Shown here piece by piece: positions 33,801 to 46,779 of a stretch of DNA of 64,000 nt. The stretch is from positions 3,209,501 to 3,273,500 of the forward strand of contig BSQZ01000028.1 in the NCBI GenBank assembly GCA_033239005.1. The letters are read 5' to 3'. The first letter of the stretch is position 1. Each line of letters starts with the position of its first letter. This stretch comes from Lamellibrachia satsuma. Lineage: Eukaryota; Annelida; Polychaeta; Sabellida; Siboglinidae. The notes beneath the pieces were generated by a model. That model was not told the origin of the DNA, ran no database searches, and worked only from the letters and a program-made list of their open reading frames with translations. The position numbers and the translations under genes are program-made.

Positions 33801-34432
33801 GAACCTTGGTGTAACTTTATAACTTCGTAAGCACGCATGCGTCGCGGCTTGATAGTTCCATTGAGCTAAAAGTAGTGTCACGATGTTGTCCGATAGACGG
33901 CGACATCGCCGAAATTAGATGAAGCATAGAACCAATTAAGCAGTTAAATTGTAATGTAGTTTTAGGATCGTCAAAATAAGTTAAACTTCCGGGAAGTTGC
34001 GATTGCGAAAGAGGAAAGGATTACCGTTTTGGCCGAGTGCTTGGAGAAATAAGGTGTGTAATTAATTGTATTACTGTCATAGTTGAATGCGGAAGTTTTG
34101 TCGAAAGTACCAAAAAAAGTGAATTGGTAGATAATTTCATTCGACCGAACTAATTTACTGACGCCCACAATGTAATGTTTTGTTGCATTCATCAACATCA
34201 TCTGATTCATCATCACCGATGCCGATGGTTGGTGTATATTACGAACCTGATGAACTGTTAAATATGGTTATGCAGGGCGGCTAGGCTAAGGCAGCATACA
34301 TGTACGCCCAGGCTGTGACTCGTGACCTGAAACCTGCGGCCTATCGTGCCTCTTTTCAATTCGTAATTTGTTTACTCCATGGACCATGACCAAGTCTGAC
34401 CAACGGCAACGAAACAACCCTTTTTTGGCATA

Positions 34433-34733
34433 CGGGCACGGACCACAGTCAGAATCCATCCGCCATTACATACATAAAGAATCCCAAGGAAAACATTAAT
34501 TGTGCAGATAGGGTTTATTTGTGAGAGCAGAAATTGTGTGGATGAGGGAGTGGAAGTGATGTTCTTGTGCACAGTAGCATCTAAGCTTTGAAATGATGCC
34601 ATTTGTCAGTAGGTATACCAGTTGCGTAAGGACACAGTGGCTGTTAGGCAGGATGTACTCATATTATGGAAACTGGGGAATTTCATGGCAGAAATGCAGG
34701 GGCATCATGCTTTGAAGCAATTTGTGTACAGAT
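34433..34733 (-). mobile_element. Inverted second copy of the GGACCACAGTCA repeat
   Basis: Begins CGGGCACGGACCACAGTCAG and is the reverse complement of 30985-31262 with scattered differences and an indel (for example CATTTGTCAGTAGGTATACC). Confidence 0.6.
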
Positions 34734-35029
34734 GCATTAAGAATTATATATAATAAAATATTATACATATATACACAAACACAATTTTTTTATATTACTA
34801 TGTCGAGCGCTTTCCGTTAGTTGGTGGATACTGCTCTATAATGATATATATTATTATTACAATGTTAGCATGTGTGTATGTTTTTGTGTGCAATCATAAT
34901 TTCCTTTTTTTATCAAATCAGACTGTGGGCCAAAACGACTGTTCTTAGAATTCCACTGCATAAAATTCCACTACTAATATAGCCTGAATCAACCATAGCT
35001 GAATTCAGTTGTGACACGGTTTTCAGTGG

Positions 35030-35275
35030 GCTGAAACGACTGGGCCCAAACCATTGTCGGCATCTATGCTAAACCTGTCATGGGCCGAACCATCCGGGAC
35101 CCCATGGGCACCCGGTAGATTTGTAGACTGAAAGGACCAATAACTTCTATTGTCTCCTCTGAGAGAAGGCAAAGTAGGTTGAACGGAATTACCTAAGTTT
35201 TGAAATAGTAGCAACCCCGGTTCTGTCGATCAACAGTCTGGTGGTCTAACTGCTGAGCCACACCTCGACACAACA
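35030..35275 (-). mobile_element. tRNA-derived SINE candidate
   Basis: Read on the minus strand from 35275: GTGTGGCTCAGCAGTTAGAC is a good polymerase III A-box context. Some 35 bp later comes GAACCGGGGTTGC, a weak B box. This is the head of a tRNA-like SINE. The body runs to about 35030. Confidence 0.45.
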
Positions 35276-36649
35276 TCTGGGAAATCTTGGCCATTGTTAC
35301 ATTGCATGACATTCAAAACAAGATCGACCATTTCACTAGAGCCTGCCAGAGTGACTTCAAACATGGATGCATGCAGCTGCATCAACATTATAAGGACCCA
35401 AAGTGTACTGGTGCATGTGGGCATGTCCAAAATGCTCAGACTTCCACTAAATGGGGATTGGCATCAGTGACACACCAGTGTTCCTTGGTGTAGCACACCA
35501 GTTGGTTGCAGTGAAGATGAGCTGCGACTAGTGAGACTACTACTGGCACACACCGGGCTGAGACTACGTTTCAAGACAGTTCAGTCTGCAACGTTTACAA
35601 ACTTGATTGGCTGCATGCAGTGTGCTAGATGTTGTTGGCCTGTTACCTCGTTACACGCCACAAGCTCAAATCTCAGTATCTGTACTGGATGTGAAATTGC
35701 AGATGACATGGTCTTCATAGACTAGGAAAAGAAACCCACCCTCTCTCGATGAATTGCTGCCCATCATTGCAGAACATCTCAAAAACAAGAATCTTTTCAT
35801 GAATACAGCCAAAAGAGAATTCACCAATGTACAGTGTACACCCAGTGTTCGAAATTAACAGTGGTCCAATGGCCTGAGTTTGCCCAAAAAATGCTGCCGG
35901 GCTACCAAAACCCTCTACTGGAAAAATTTAAGCAGTAATTAAAATAATTATTGTATGTTTTTGCTACCGAAATATTGCCCATCAAAGAAACTGACATGGT
36001 TGAGTTGTGAGACCCTTTAAATGGGTCTTCCTTTACACACTGACAACATAGAGTTAACTTTATCTGCTGCCATAGTTCCGTCTAGTTGGCAGTTTGGTCC
36101 ATTGATTCAGTGCTATTCTAATATAGTAGGGACATTTTCACTTTTATGAAGGTACATTTTAGACGGACATTTCCTTATTTGACATTCAGGTTGTTGGCGA
36201 AGTGTTCACCAATTACAAATTTGTAGTCTGAAACGTTCTGGTGTAGCCTTATTCAGAAATGGAATGATTATACCACAGATGTAATCGGTGATTACAATCA
36301 TGATTATATTGAGGAATATAACATAATGAAATAAGTAAAAAATTATGTTGTTATTGTCACTAATTCTTTTCAAGACAAAATCAAAAACGTTATTAAAATA
36401 CAGCCATTGTCGTAGGTTTATAGAAAAGTACATAAACAATTTAGGAACTATAAATGCTAGTGTGGGGGCTGTTACCAGATATAAGGTAACACACTAACAG
36501 CTGTAACAATTGGTCTACCTTCTGTGATTAATTAAGTAGTCACTGTGTACACAGTGAAGGGCCAGGTAGTCAACTCTGTTTATACAGTACCTACTTCACG
36601 TAATTAACACTGAAGGGACTGAAAACCAAGCAAACTTTAATGCATTAGC
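35276..36649. other. Intergenic, no recognised feature
   Basis: Several short open frames but no motif or splice logic to support a gene. Confidence 0.4.
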
Positions 36650-36862
36650 ATTTACACAATCTGTAGAAAATTTGTTCCATTCGTTTATTGTCCTCTGTGA
36701 GAACAAGTACTTCTTGATATCCAATCTACACTGATCCTTCACTTGTGTCCTCTAGTTCTGCCATCTTTTAAAGTGAAAATAATATTTCTATCAATATTTT
36801 CATTCCCATTTAATATCTTAAAAAAACTTCAGTTTGATCGCCTCTTAACCACATTGTCTCTA
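36650..36862 (-). mobile_element. CR1 fragment
   Basis: Same family as 8180-8400 (ACACAATCTGTAG ... TTTGTTCCATTC ... TCCTCTAGTTCTGCCATC), more diverged, with indels. It covers the end of the RT frame. Confidence 0.75.
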
Positions 36863-37039
36863 GACTGTCTTCATTGAGCAGATTAGACACAGCCAAACAA
36901 ACGATACCAAAGAAAGCTCCCAATTGTACAAGTCGGTCAATTCAGTCCTCAGTGAGCTATACACGGGTCAGCGAAACCAAGAGACTTACAGTTCCACTCT
37001 GAATTCAACTGCCAGAGTATATCATGAAAACACAAGTAG

Positions 37040-37560
37040 GCCAATGTGGGTATAATGATGAAAGATGAAATGGGTGTAGACCAGGTGGGGTAGAACAGAG
37101 TAAATGAAATGGGTGTAGACCAGGTGGGGTAGAACAGAGTAGATGAAATAGGTATGGAACAGAGTAGATGAAATGGGTATAGACCAGGTGGGATAAAACA
37201 GAGTAGATGAAATGGGTATAGACCAGGTGGGATAGAACAGAGTAGATGAAATGGATGTAGACCAGGTGAGGTAGAATAGAGTAGATGAAATGGATGTAGA
37301 CCAGGTTGGGTACAGCACAGTAGATGAAATTGGTATAGACCAGGTTGGGTATAGCACAGTAGATGAAATTGGTGTAGACCAGGTTAGGTATAGCACAGTG
37401 GATGAATTGGGTGTAGACCAGGTGGGGTATAGCACAGTGGATGAAATGGGTGTAGGCCAGGTGGGGTAGAACAGAGTAGATGAAATGGGTGTAGACCAGG
37501 TGGGGTAGAACAGAGTAGATGAAATGGGTGTAGACCAGGTAGGGTAGAACAGAGTAGCTT
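37040..37560. repeat. 39-bp minisatellite
   Basis: About 13 units of GAAATGGGTGTAGACCAGGT-type sequence, some truncated. The long minus-strand frame across it is a by-product of the 39-bp (3n) period. Confidence 0.92.
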
Positions 37561-37659
37561 GACCAGTACAGTTACATTTTTTACTACTTTTTTAATTCAA
37601 CATTGCAACAAGACAAACATTACCATTGTTTGTTTGATGGCCTCGTGCCCTCCCTTGTA

Positions 37660-37752
37660 CTCTACCAGTAATAGGGTATTACTCTACCAGTAATAGGGTA
37701 TTACTCTACCAGTAATAGGGTATTACTCTACCAGTAATACTAGGGTATTACG
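37660..37752. repeat. 22-bp minisatellite
   Basis: Four copies of TACTCTACCAGTAATAGGGT-type units. Confidence 0.9.
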
Positions 37753-38329
37753 ATTGTGATTCCTATGACTTAGTCCACTTTTCAAATAATGTGACTTAAC
37801 ATATTTTTGCCCAACCATCCACTTTAGACATTATACATGCCCTTGGGAGCAGGAAATAAGTTGGACCTGTGCAGTATACTGGGCCGCTGACAAGCCAAAG
37901 AAGGATTTTTTGAATTGATAGTGATTTAATGATTCTAAAGGTTACCGCTAGTAATGGCTTCACTGTATGCTGATGACTGGCACAGCTGGTAGGCAACCAG
38001 GGACATCCAGCTTGGCTGTCCTCGCTTAAATTAAAGTTAAGTTCCCATAAGCGAGACCTGTAATCTGAACGAGCATTATTGCAGGTTGACACAGTAACTG
38101 GAAAGTTCATGTTTCAACAGGTCTTTCTGCCAGGGGTACTGTTGTAGTCAGAACTCAGAAGCCCTGGCAACGAGGATGATCCTGTCTGACAATGCTGTCT
38201 CTATCTCACGTAGGATAATATATGTGGTATTATTCATAAATCATTGGGATGATGAATACAGATAATTTTGTGGCTAAATTCAAGAAAATTAATGTTGATT
38301 GAAATTAAACCAAGCATCACCATGCCAAA

Positions 38330-38650
38330 TATGACATGGACAAAATCACCACACAAAATACAGCATTGTTGAAATAAACACACAAAATACTGTAAATATA
38401 ATGTGGATGAAATCACCACACAAAATACTGTAAATACAATGTGGATGAAATCACCACACTAAATACAATGTGGATAAAATCACCATAGCAAATACAATGT
38501 GGATAAAATCACCACGGCCAGTACAATGTGGACAAAATCACCACAGCCAGTACAATGTGGACAAAATCACCACAGCCAGTACAATGTATACAAAATCACT
38601 ACAGCCAGTACAATGTGGACAAAATCATCTCGCCAAATGCAATGTGGTCC
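38330..38650. repeat. 29-bp minisatellite
   Basis: About ten units, core ACAATGTGGACAAAATCACC, regular 29-bp spacing at 38521-38608 and more variable to the left. Confidence 0.9.
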
Positions 38651-39789
38651 AAACTCATAATCTTTTGAAGGGAAAGCTTGAGACTGAGTGTAAATCAACT
38701 CGTTGGACATTGGATGAACATAGAGTATTTATATTTTATTTGCATTTATAGCATCTTTATTTTATATTTAACATTTTATATTTAATTAGTTTAAGTATGT
38801 GTGTTTCTATCATAATTTTATTTGATTTATAACTTATTTGCATTGATATACATCTTTATTCTATATTTAATGTTTTATATTTAATTAGACTGTGTACAAT
38901 GCTTTGAGTATTTTACTGAAAATGGCACTTGATAAAAATTTTATTATAAAGTGTTATGGAAATAATTTGGAATTGTCCCAAGGTGACCTTAATCAAGAGG
39001 TGGCTGTATTACCAAGTTGACCATAAAGCAAGGTTAAACTGTACTGTGAACATTGATGCGACTAAAATTCGTCACATATCTGATTGTTGTCAGTGGAACT
39101 ATATGTTGGCCTGTCTTCAAGTGTATCAGGTGTTAAATCTGTGTACTCAACAACTTGCCAACAGCCCAGCCAGTTTACCCAACAGTAGTTTGTAACACCA
39201 GGATGTGTGTCATTCTCAATTACAGTGATGGGACGACCATTTCATTGGAACAGGAACAGGAAATATTTGTTAGTCCCAAAGACATAACAAAAACAGGGTA
39301 TTCAACACAAACCGTACAATATATTACATTTAAGCCGACATGAGCTACTAAGACTAATATTAATCAATATGTTGTAGGAGCCACCCTATCGATTAATTTG
39401 ACTGATTATTTAATTGTTTGATGCCTGCTGTGCAAATGTCAAGTACTTTTTATTACACTTGCACTACTGTAATGTTCAAATCCGTTACAATTGCACTGTT
39501 TCAATTACAAATGCAATTACTATTGCATGTGCATTATGCTGGACCAACTGTATATATATATTTTTATTATGTGGAATGTATATTGTTCATTTGGGATATT
39601 TTGTATACGATTCATTGATAAAAATGTGTGAGACAATGCTGTTTTTTAGTCAAGTTTGTCATGTAAAAAAATACTGTAATTAATCATAACAAATACAATT
39701 ACAGTTGTGGCATAATTTCAAAAACAGTAACAAATACAGCATCTGTCTGTAATCAATTACAATTATTTAGTTACGTAATTACGTGATCA
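38651..39789. other. AT-rich intergenic DNA with AATTACA-rich stretch
   Basis: 39470-39780 is rich in ATTACAATT motifs; a similar stretch lies at 42960-43100 in the ARAP-like intron. Probably a degenerate repeat. No gene seen. Confidence 0.4.
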
Positions 39790-40020
39790 TAAGCTAGTGA
39801 GGAATCAGTTAAAGTGGACTGGACATGTGGAAAGGATTGAAGGGGAACGGTTGATGAAGAGAGCAGATGCGCTTAGATTGGAAGGCAGAAATAGAAGAGG
39901 AAGATCGAGATGGGAGGACTGTGGGAAGAAAGATTCTGTGGGACCGAGAGTGGAGAGCTAGGGATGTGAGGAGGTGCAGACGGGCGGTAGAGACGGCGGT
40001 GAAATGGGATCAGTGATGGA
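39790..40020 (+). mobile_element. LINE C-terminal tail remnant
   Basis: Plus-strand frame with LKWTGHVERIEGERLMKRAD and GRNRRGRSRWEDC, the W-x-GHV-x-R and basic G-R-x-R ending of RTE-like proteins. The end is frame-shifted. Confidence 0.6.
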
Positions 40021-40204
40021 TGAAGGAAAACAGAGATCGAGAACCAGCATGAGGCTGCATCAATGCCAGCCTCACCTGGACTTCAGGAGAAAATAAGACC
40101 AACACGTGGTAGCATGTGACCCCAATGTGCTGGCAATCACATCTTAAAAAATCATGCCATAGAACCAGGAGGAAACCCCATGTTAAAAAATCATTGATTT
40201 GGAT

Positions 40205-40490
40205 TGACCCCATCCACCCACACCCCTATCCAAAAACATTGGATAGGTTGATTCCATCCACCCACACCCTATCCAAAAACATTGGATAGGTTGATTACTT
40301 CCACCAACACTCCATCCAAAAACATTGGATAGGTTGATTCCATCCACCCACACCCCTATCCAAAAACATTGGATAGGTTGATTCCATCCACCAACACTCC
40401 ATCCAAAAATATTGGATAGGATTGACCATACTCACCCACACCTCTTCCAAAAACATTGGATAGATTGACCCTATCCACCTACACTCCAAA
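40205..40490. repeat. 44-bp minisatellite with internal inverted repeat
   Basis: Six to seven units. Each contains ATCCAAAAACATTGGAT, a short hairpin, then TTGATTCCATCCACC. Confidence 0.9.
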
Positions 40491-41235
40491 AAAAAAATTC
40501 AAATCAAATTAAGCATTTGCGCGAATAAGCGTGAATTTTATCCTTTGAACGACGCGTGAAAAATTCATTGTTTGGTGACTTGACCCGTGATTCTGCATCG
40601 TGCACAATTCTCCAGTTTTGTGTTTTCAGAAACTTAACATGTCTGATTGGACCATTGGAGGTGCTGTATATGCATTGCTAATGCTGTGAATAAAAATTTA
40701 TTATTGCAGAGTTTCACCTTGAAAAAATCTAAGAACAAAAACCTTTCAAATTTTTTTTAATAATCCAAGCGAGTCATTCACCCACCCAATCACGTTAATA
40801 TTTTATTATTGCAGTATTTTATATTTGCAAAGCCCCTAAGTGTACCCTCACTTTTGTTTAACTACATTACAGAATACTGACACATGGTGACAAACTCTGT
40901 AGGTTTTCTTGTTTTGATTGTTGTCTTTAGCCCAAGAGAAATACTGTGTTTGATTGTTTCAGTATTGAAGATAGGTTGTTAAAACACACAAAATGTATCA
41001 TAACGACTATTATGAATATCATAGTACTTGTACTCACAAGTTACAGTTAGGAATAAATTAATTGTTTAGAAACATTATGTATTAATACGAAGTTCTTTTA
41101 ATTCCCTTGCTGGATCACCCATTCTTCCGTAAACGTTGCTTTTTTATAATCACTGTACTTATTTGTTTTATTTGCATAATTTGTATGGTGCAATATTTCA
41201 GTTTGACACGTGTGTGCTGTGGAGCATGATGGGAT

Positions 41236-41409
41236 ATGTCCACTGAGGGGTGGCTTCAGAGTATCCATCTGCAACAGTACATTCCAACCCTGCTGCAGGC
41301 TGGCTATGACTCGACCGCCCAGTGTGCCTCCCTGACAGATGCTCGTCTCCTTGACATCGGTGTCACTCTACTTGGCCATCGCAAGCGCATTCTTGCTTTT
41401 CTGCCCAAG
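41236..41409 (+). CDS. ARAP-like gene, SAM domain exon
   Basis: ATG at 41236 is the first in its frame (TGA at 41227 just upstream); a possible 5' UTR acceptor lies at 41201. The 58 codons are one SAM domain: STEGWLQSIHLQQYIPTLLQ, then LTDARLLDIGVTLLGHRKRI, with the GHRKRIL helix that ends SAM domains. SAM mediates protein-protein binding; in ARAP proteins it is N-terminal and followed by PH domains, as here. The exon ends CCC-AAG before GTAAAC, phase 0, and joins GTAGATCCA at 50101 in frame. ARAP identity rests on domain order; a related SAM/PH adaptor cannot be excluded until the Arf-GAP part is seen. Confidence 0.72.
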
Positions 41410-42259
41410 GTAAACATTGACACATAGTACTTAATTAGGCCTTTTTGATTAATTGGTTTACAGAACCGCCAACCTGATATTTTTGTTTTTATTTTAACAT
41501 AACATTTAAAAAAAATATTTAACATAATGTTGGTATTATCATATTTCACTGTTCACTAGGTGTCACTACCAAGCTCACCACAAACACATTATGAAGAAAA
41601 TTACTGATACTGCATTATAAAATACACTTAGTCAACTGTTTAATTTGCATTTATGTTGGATTTCTTTGTAAATATAGAATAACAACCTGTTTAACTTGGG
41701 CCTAGAGGCAACTTTCAAAGTGGCATTACTGCGAACACTGGTTTAATGATGATAATTTATCTTAAATAAACTATATCTGGATTACTGTTTTATTTTGTAT
41801 TTTTTTTACTGACTGACAACCAAACATCATTTTGACTTCAGTATTTAAAAGAATCTACAAACAATTAGGGGTCATTCTATGCCAACTCAACCAGAGGTCC
41901 CCGGGTGACCATCTCCGATTTTTATGAAATTTCACCCATGTGTGCATCTGTCTAAATGATGGCTGCTTGCAAAATTTCAGTGCCAAATTCCATTGTCCGG
42001 GACAAGTAGCTACTGGTGTAGGACAAGTACATAATCCTGGACACTTGTCCCACCAGACAAGTTCATGCTGTTGTAATATAAAACATGTACTGTTCATTTT
42101 AATAAAAAGACTGAAAGGTTTTGACTTGTTGACACCCAAAATAAATAACGTTAACATCACTTACCAGAAAATCAAACAAGCATGTGCAGAATGACTGCCG
42201 TACTGTTAGACTAGCGTAGGTTTAAAGGTGCGTCTCCATAATGAGTCGTCCCACAATAA

Positions 42260-42550
42260 CCTGCCATAATTCGCAGAGCTGCTCTGCAAATAAGACGAAT
42301 TGTTGCCATAATTTGCAGAGCTGCTCTGTGAATAAGAGATTTTTATGCTGTCAATTGCAGAGCTTCTCTGCGAATAAGAAACATTTTTGTCATAAACTCA
42401 CTGCTCAGCGATAAAAATTGTCCGTAATTTGCAGAGCTGCTCTGCGAATAAGAAAAGTTTTGACAGAGCTGCTGTGCGAATAAGAAACGTTTTGACAGAG
42501 CTGCTCTGCGAATAATAACATTTTGGCCGCTGCTCTGCGAATAATCTCTG
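42260..42550. repeat. GCAGAGCTGCTCTGC hairpin repeat cluster
   Basis: Eight degenerate units, each with the palindrome GCAGAG-CTG-CTCTGC followed by GAATAAGA. Confidence 0.85.
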
Positions 42551-42585
42551 CCATTTTTAGAAACTTGTTTACTCATTAGGACAGC

Positions 42586-42611
42586 AATGGTGTTCCACTG
42601 AGAACACCATT
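42586..42611. repeat. 10-bp stem inverted repeat
   Basis: AATGGTGTTC, six-base loop, GAACACCATT. Confidence 0.85.
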
Positions 42612-43934
42612 CCTTTCACCGTTCCTCATTTAAATGCCCCCTTACATAGCACACATCTGACATATATGCCCGTTTTCTGTTTCAAATTTTTATTGTTATT
42701 GCTCCATGGGAACGCATAAAATTAGAATCTAATATCAGAATACCTCAGAAACAGATTACGATCGTAACAACGCCAGTGGCATTGTAACGGCTTAACACCA
42801 ATCGGCATCGATACAACAGCAAATTTACCCATATTTTTATTACTAAGCCTGTTTTGTTGTACATACTAATGCAACGTAGTGCAATCATATGGCTTAACAA
42901 TCATATCGCTTAATGCCACTCGGCATCGACGCGACAGCAAAGTTACCCGTATTCGGGGCTGGGTCCAATTACATAAAATTATATCAATTACAATTACATT
43001 TAATTTTTAATTTCAGTTACAATTACAGTCATAATTTTCCAAATCAATTACAATTACACTGTTTCATTTTCAATTACAATTACATTATGCGGAACCAAAT
43101 ATATTCAGCATTTGTTAATTATGTATTTGTGCATGTTTTGCTGAATTTCAATATTTTGTACACAACTGATAAACAAATATAATGGTAATATTTGTACATT
43201 TTGTTAAATTGTGACTTTGAATTATACAAAATAAAAAGATAGCCGTTTAAAACATATTTTATTATATAAAAATACAATGCAATGGCCAGACATAATCCTA
43301 CAGGACATATTCCAATGCAGACATTTTTCTGTGTGCATTTCTTAAATTTTTCTTCGGAAAATACTAATAATAGGGTTTGATGTGTTTACTTTGAGGTTGT
43401 AGCTCCTGCTATAAGCTGACATTCTTAATTGGTCTGCCCTTTGCCTTGTGTTGGGAATGGGGAGAGAGGCCATATAAACAGTCCATGCCACCTGACCTGC
43501 CTCCAATCCACCACAATACAAGGGGTGTAATTGGCTTGCTAACTCTGCAATGTTTCACTGAGCTGATATTTTCTGAAGCAACATCAGGCTACAGGTCTTT
43601 CCATGTTGTTTAAATACCAGCTTAGCCTTTGTCTGACAATGTATGTGTATTGCTTATTTTGATTCCTGGCTGTTACCAACTTACTGAAAATGCTAATTGC
43701 TAAGGCTACCCACCACTAGCACCATGAACCAGTACCCACCAGACAGTGAATACTGTAACTTAAATATAAATATATAAGCAGGTGTTATTATTAGTCTTTA
43801 TTTTTAATATAATAATAATAAACTTTTGAATATAATAAAAGTTGGTAATCACTATCTTATTTCTTAGAATTGTTGACTTTTTTCTACTCAAAAAAATGCA
43901 CTAAAGCATATTTGTTAGAAACATCCTGGATATT

Positions 43935-44043
43935 ATACAGATCCAGGTGGGTGTTATATAGATCCAGGTGGGTGTTATATAGATCCAGGTGGGTGTTATA
44001 TAGATCCAGGTGGGTGTTATATAGATCCAGGTAGGTGTTATAC
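43935..44043. repeat. 21-bp minisatellite
   Basis: About five copies of AGATCCAGGTGGGTGTTATAT. Its core resembles the 17-bp units at 54420-54515. Confidence 0.9.
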
Positions 44044-44084
44044 CATGTCATAGCAATTCACTGCGTTTGTAGTTTTCAGGTGGG

Positions 44085-44250
44085 ACAAGTATAGTTTTGG
44101 TGGGACAAGTAAATATGACTTGCTACTTGTCCTACAGGACAAGTAAATATGACTTGCTACTTGTCCTACAGGACAAGTAAATATGACTTGCTACTTGTCC
44201 TACAGGACAAGTAAATATGACTTGCTACTTGTCCTACAGGACAAGTGCCT
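44085..44250. repeat. 34-bp palindromic minisatellite
   Basis: Four units, each with ACTTGTCCT-AC-AGGACAAGT, a perfect 9-bp inverted repeat. GGACAAGT motifs also occur at 41998-42060. Confidence 0.88.
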
Positions 44251-44273
44251 TCTACAAGTCAGTGTAGAGCCCT

Positions 44274-44882
44274 GAATTCATACCTGGAGAATCAGAATCT
44301 GGACTAATTTTTTTGCATTTATGTGATAGTTTCAGAGGTGAAGACACATAAAGTTGGGCTTTTGTTCGTTCTGGAATTATATTTTTCAGATTTTGGTGTA
44401 CCACTACTGCCTGATCATTCATCACAGACACGAAATGTTATTTGATTTGAAGTATATACCTATAGGTGCTTCTCCAAAAGAAAACTTATCTGAATCAAGT
44501 ATAATATTAAAGTGTGGCTAGGGTCCAAATATGAGAAGAAAATATAAAATGTGAAAAAGTACCCTCATACCAGAGGTGGTTTGACCATGTGGGCAATTAT
44601 CTAGCATCATGAACTTTTAGTATAATTAACATACATATATTAGCTATATATGTACCAAGACTTTGTCTCTCAATTCTTTCAAGTTTAAAAAATTTTATGT
44701 TTCTACCCCCTGTTTAAAAGCTCGAGAACAAGATAAGCGACTGTATCAATTAACAAAATCAGTACTTTCCAGAAATAAAAATATTTATTTGCAAATTACT
44801 AAATAATTATATTTCAGTCACAGGCATTGATATCTAACATTATAATAAAATATTCACAAAATTCTCACAAAACCGTTATTAG
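44274..44882. repeat. Inner left inverted arm
   Basis: Reverse complement of about 48885-49499 with high similarity (for example AGTACTTTCCAGAAATAAAA against TTTTATTTCTGGAAAGTACT). Confidence 0.85.
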
Positions 44883-45011
44883 AAATATAGTAATTGTTTC
44901 ATATAACATTACAGCACATATTCTATTATATTGTCTCATTTACTCCATTCCTGAGCTTGTGAAAATTGTATTTGCATTAAATGGAACTCATTAAAGATTC
45001 TTGTAGACCTA

Positions 45012-46290
45012 TTATTTGTGCATCCTCTGTAAAGTAATGGAACATATAATCCTAAGCAACATGTGGAAACACCTGCACAAGCATAACATCATTCTCCACT
45101 TCCAACACGGATTCCAGTCGGGACTGTCTTGTGAATCTCAACTCATTGAGACAGTCCACGACTGGATGACTGCTATGGACAACAAGACCCAAATTGACGC
45201 AATCCTGCTTGACTTTGCTAAAGCCTTCGACAAAGTGCCTCACCTACGTCTTCTATCAAAATTGACCTCCTACGGAATCACTGGAAACACTCAAAATTGG
45301 ATCAAATCTTTTCTATCCAACCGCAAACAGAGAGTCTCAGTTAACGGTGTCCTGTCGGACATCACAGATGTCACATCTGGTGTCCCACAGGGTTCAGTTC
45401 TAGGACCTGTCCTCTTCTTACTCTACATAAATGACATAAATGGGAACATCAAATCTCCTATACGCCTTTTTGCAGATGATAGTATTATATATCGTAAAAT
45501 TTCTTCCAAAAACGACCACGAAATTCTCCAAACTGACCTAAACCAACTCCAAACATGGTCAGACAAATGGCAAATGGAATTTAATGTATCTAAATGCGTC
45601 CACCTTCCAATAACAAACAAAACTAAACCCAGCACACACAAGTACTCGCTTTCTGGCCAGCCATTATCCACCGTATCCAGCCACTCATACCTCGGAGTTA
45701 AATTGGATTCCAAATTAACCTGGACAAATCACGTCACTGACATAACTTCAAAATCTTGAAATGTTTAGGCATGATTAAACGAACTCTTGGCCCATGTAAA
45801 CCCGAAGTTAAACAAACAGCCTACAACATGCTAATCCGGCCAAAACTTGAGTACTCTTCACCCATATGGAATCCCCACACCTTTTCACAAATTAAAAACC
45901 TTGAAAGAGTGCAACACTCTGCTGCCAGATTTGTTAAAAATGACTACAGACGAAACACAAATCCAGCAGATCTAATTACTGCCCTTGGATGGCCAACCCT
46001 CGAACGAAGGCGCATTATCAAACAAGCCACTACCTTCTACAAAATTCTAAACAACATTATTGAGATCACCCCCCCTTCAGGTCTACTAACTCGCTCTCGA
46101 ACCCGTGGACAATACATAGCCCCCAAGTGTCGTATAAATGCAATGGTCTTTTCATTTTATCCCAGAGCCATTCGCATATGGAATATGATTCCATCAAAAA
46201 TTACCAACATAAAAAACCCAAAATCATTTCAAGAAGCTATTATGGAACTCCCTTTCACCACACCTCCTCACCTAAACTGCCTTTAAAACA
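45012..46290 (+). mobile_element. Jockey/CR1-like LINE, 5'-truncated
   Basis: Plus-strand RT beginning at LCILCKVMEHIILSNMW. Shows HFQHGFQSGLSCESQLIETV, LLDFAKAFDKVPH, SGVPQGSVLGPVLF, the catalytic RLFADDSIIY, and after a one-base shift near 45756 LGMIKRTLG, RPKLEYSSPIWNPH, VQHSAARFVKNDY and FYPRAIRIWNMIPSKI. The stop is at 46287. Apart from the one shift it is intact over 420 codons. It is inserted inside the inverted-repeat element. Confidence 0.88.
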
Positions 46291-46779
46291 CAGTGCTCAG
46301 CGTAAATTTATCCAGGGTGTGGGTATGGAGACTGTCTATGTGTGCATGTGGCAAGGCAGCGACAGTGTCCATACACACAACCAACCTATTAAAAAATTTC
46401 GTTAAACATCCTATACATAAAATAAATAAAACTATCAAATAAAAACCATTTCAGCAACATTAATGATGAATGTACCACCCACAGCGCATGCGCACAGTCC
46501 ACCACAAACTCCTGCGTTAGCCCAAGTTTGGGCTGTTTGGAGTAAACCACTTGAGACTTGAGACGGCTCATCTGATCTAGAGAAAGGCTACTTAAGGTAT
46601 TCTCAACACTCAGCACACAGTTCTGGGAATTTTGCATCACCTTCTTGGAATTTTGCATCATGTGGCTTATCAGAGTGAGTAAATGTTGCATCACCTTTCC
46701 CTATATAAAGAGAGTAAAAGCTAACTGCGTGTCATTAAAACATTATAATTCTTTGTGAGAGCATCAACATGGCTTTAAG

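Noticed and set aside
35287..35493. 68-codon plus-strand frame with His/Cys
   Set aside because: No family recognised, and neighbouring sequence gives no exon structure.
37022..37435. 137-codon minus-strand frame
   Set aside because: 39-bp satellite with a 3n period.
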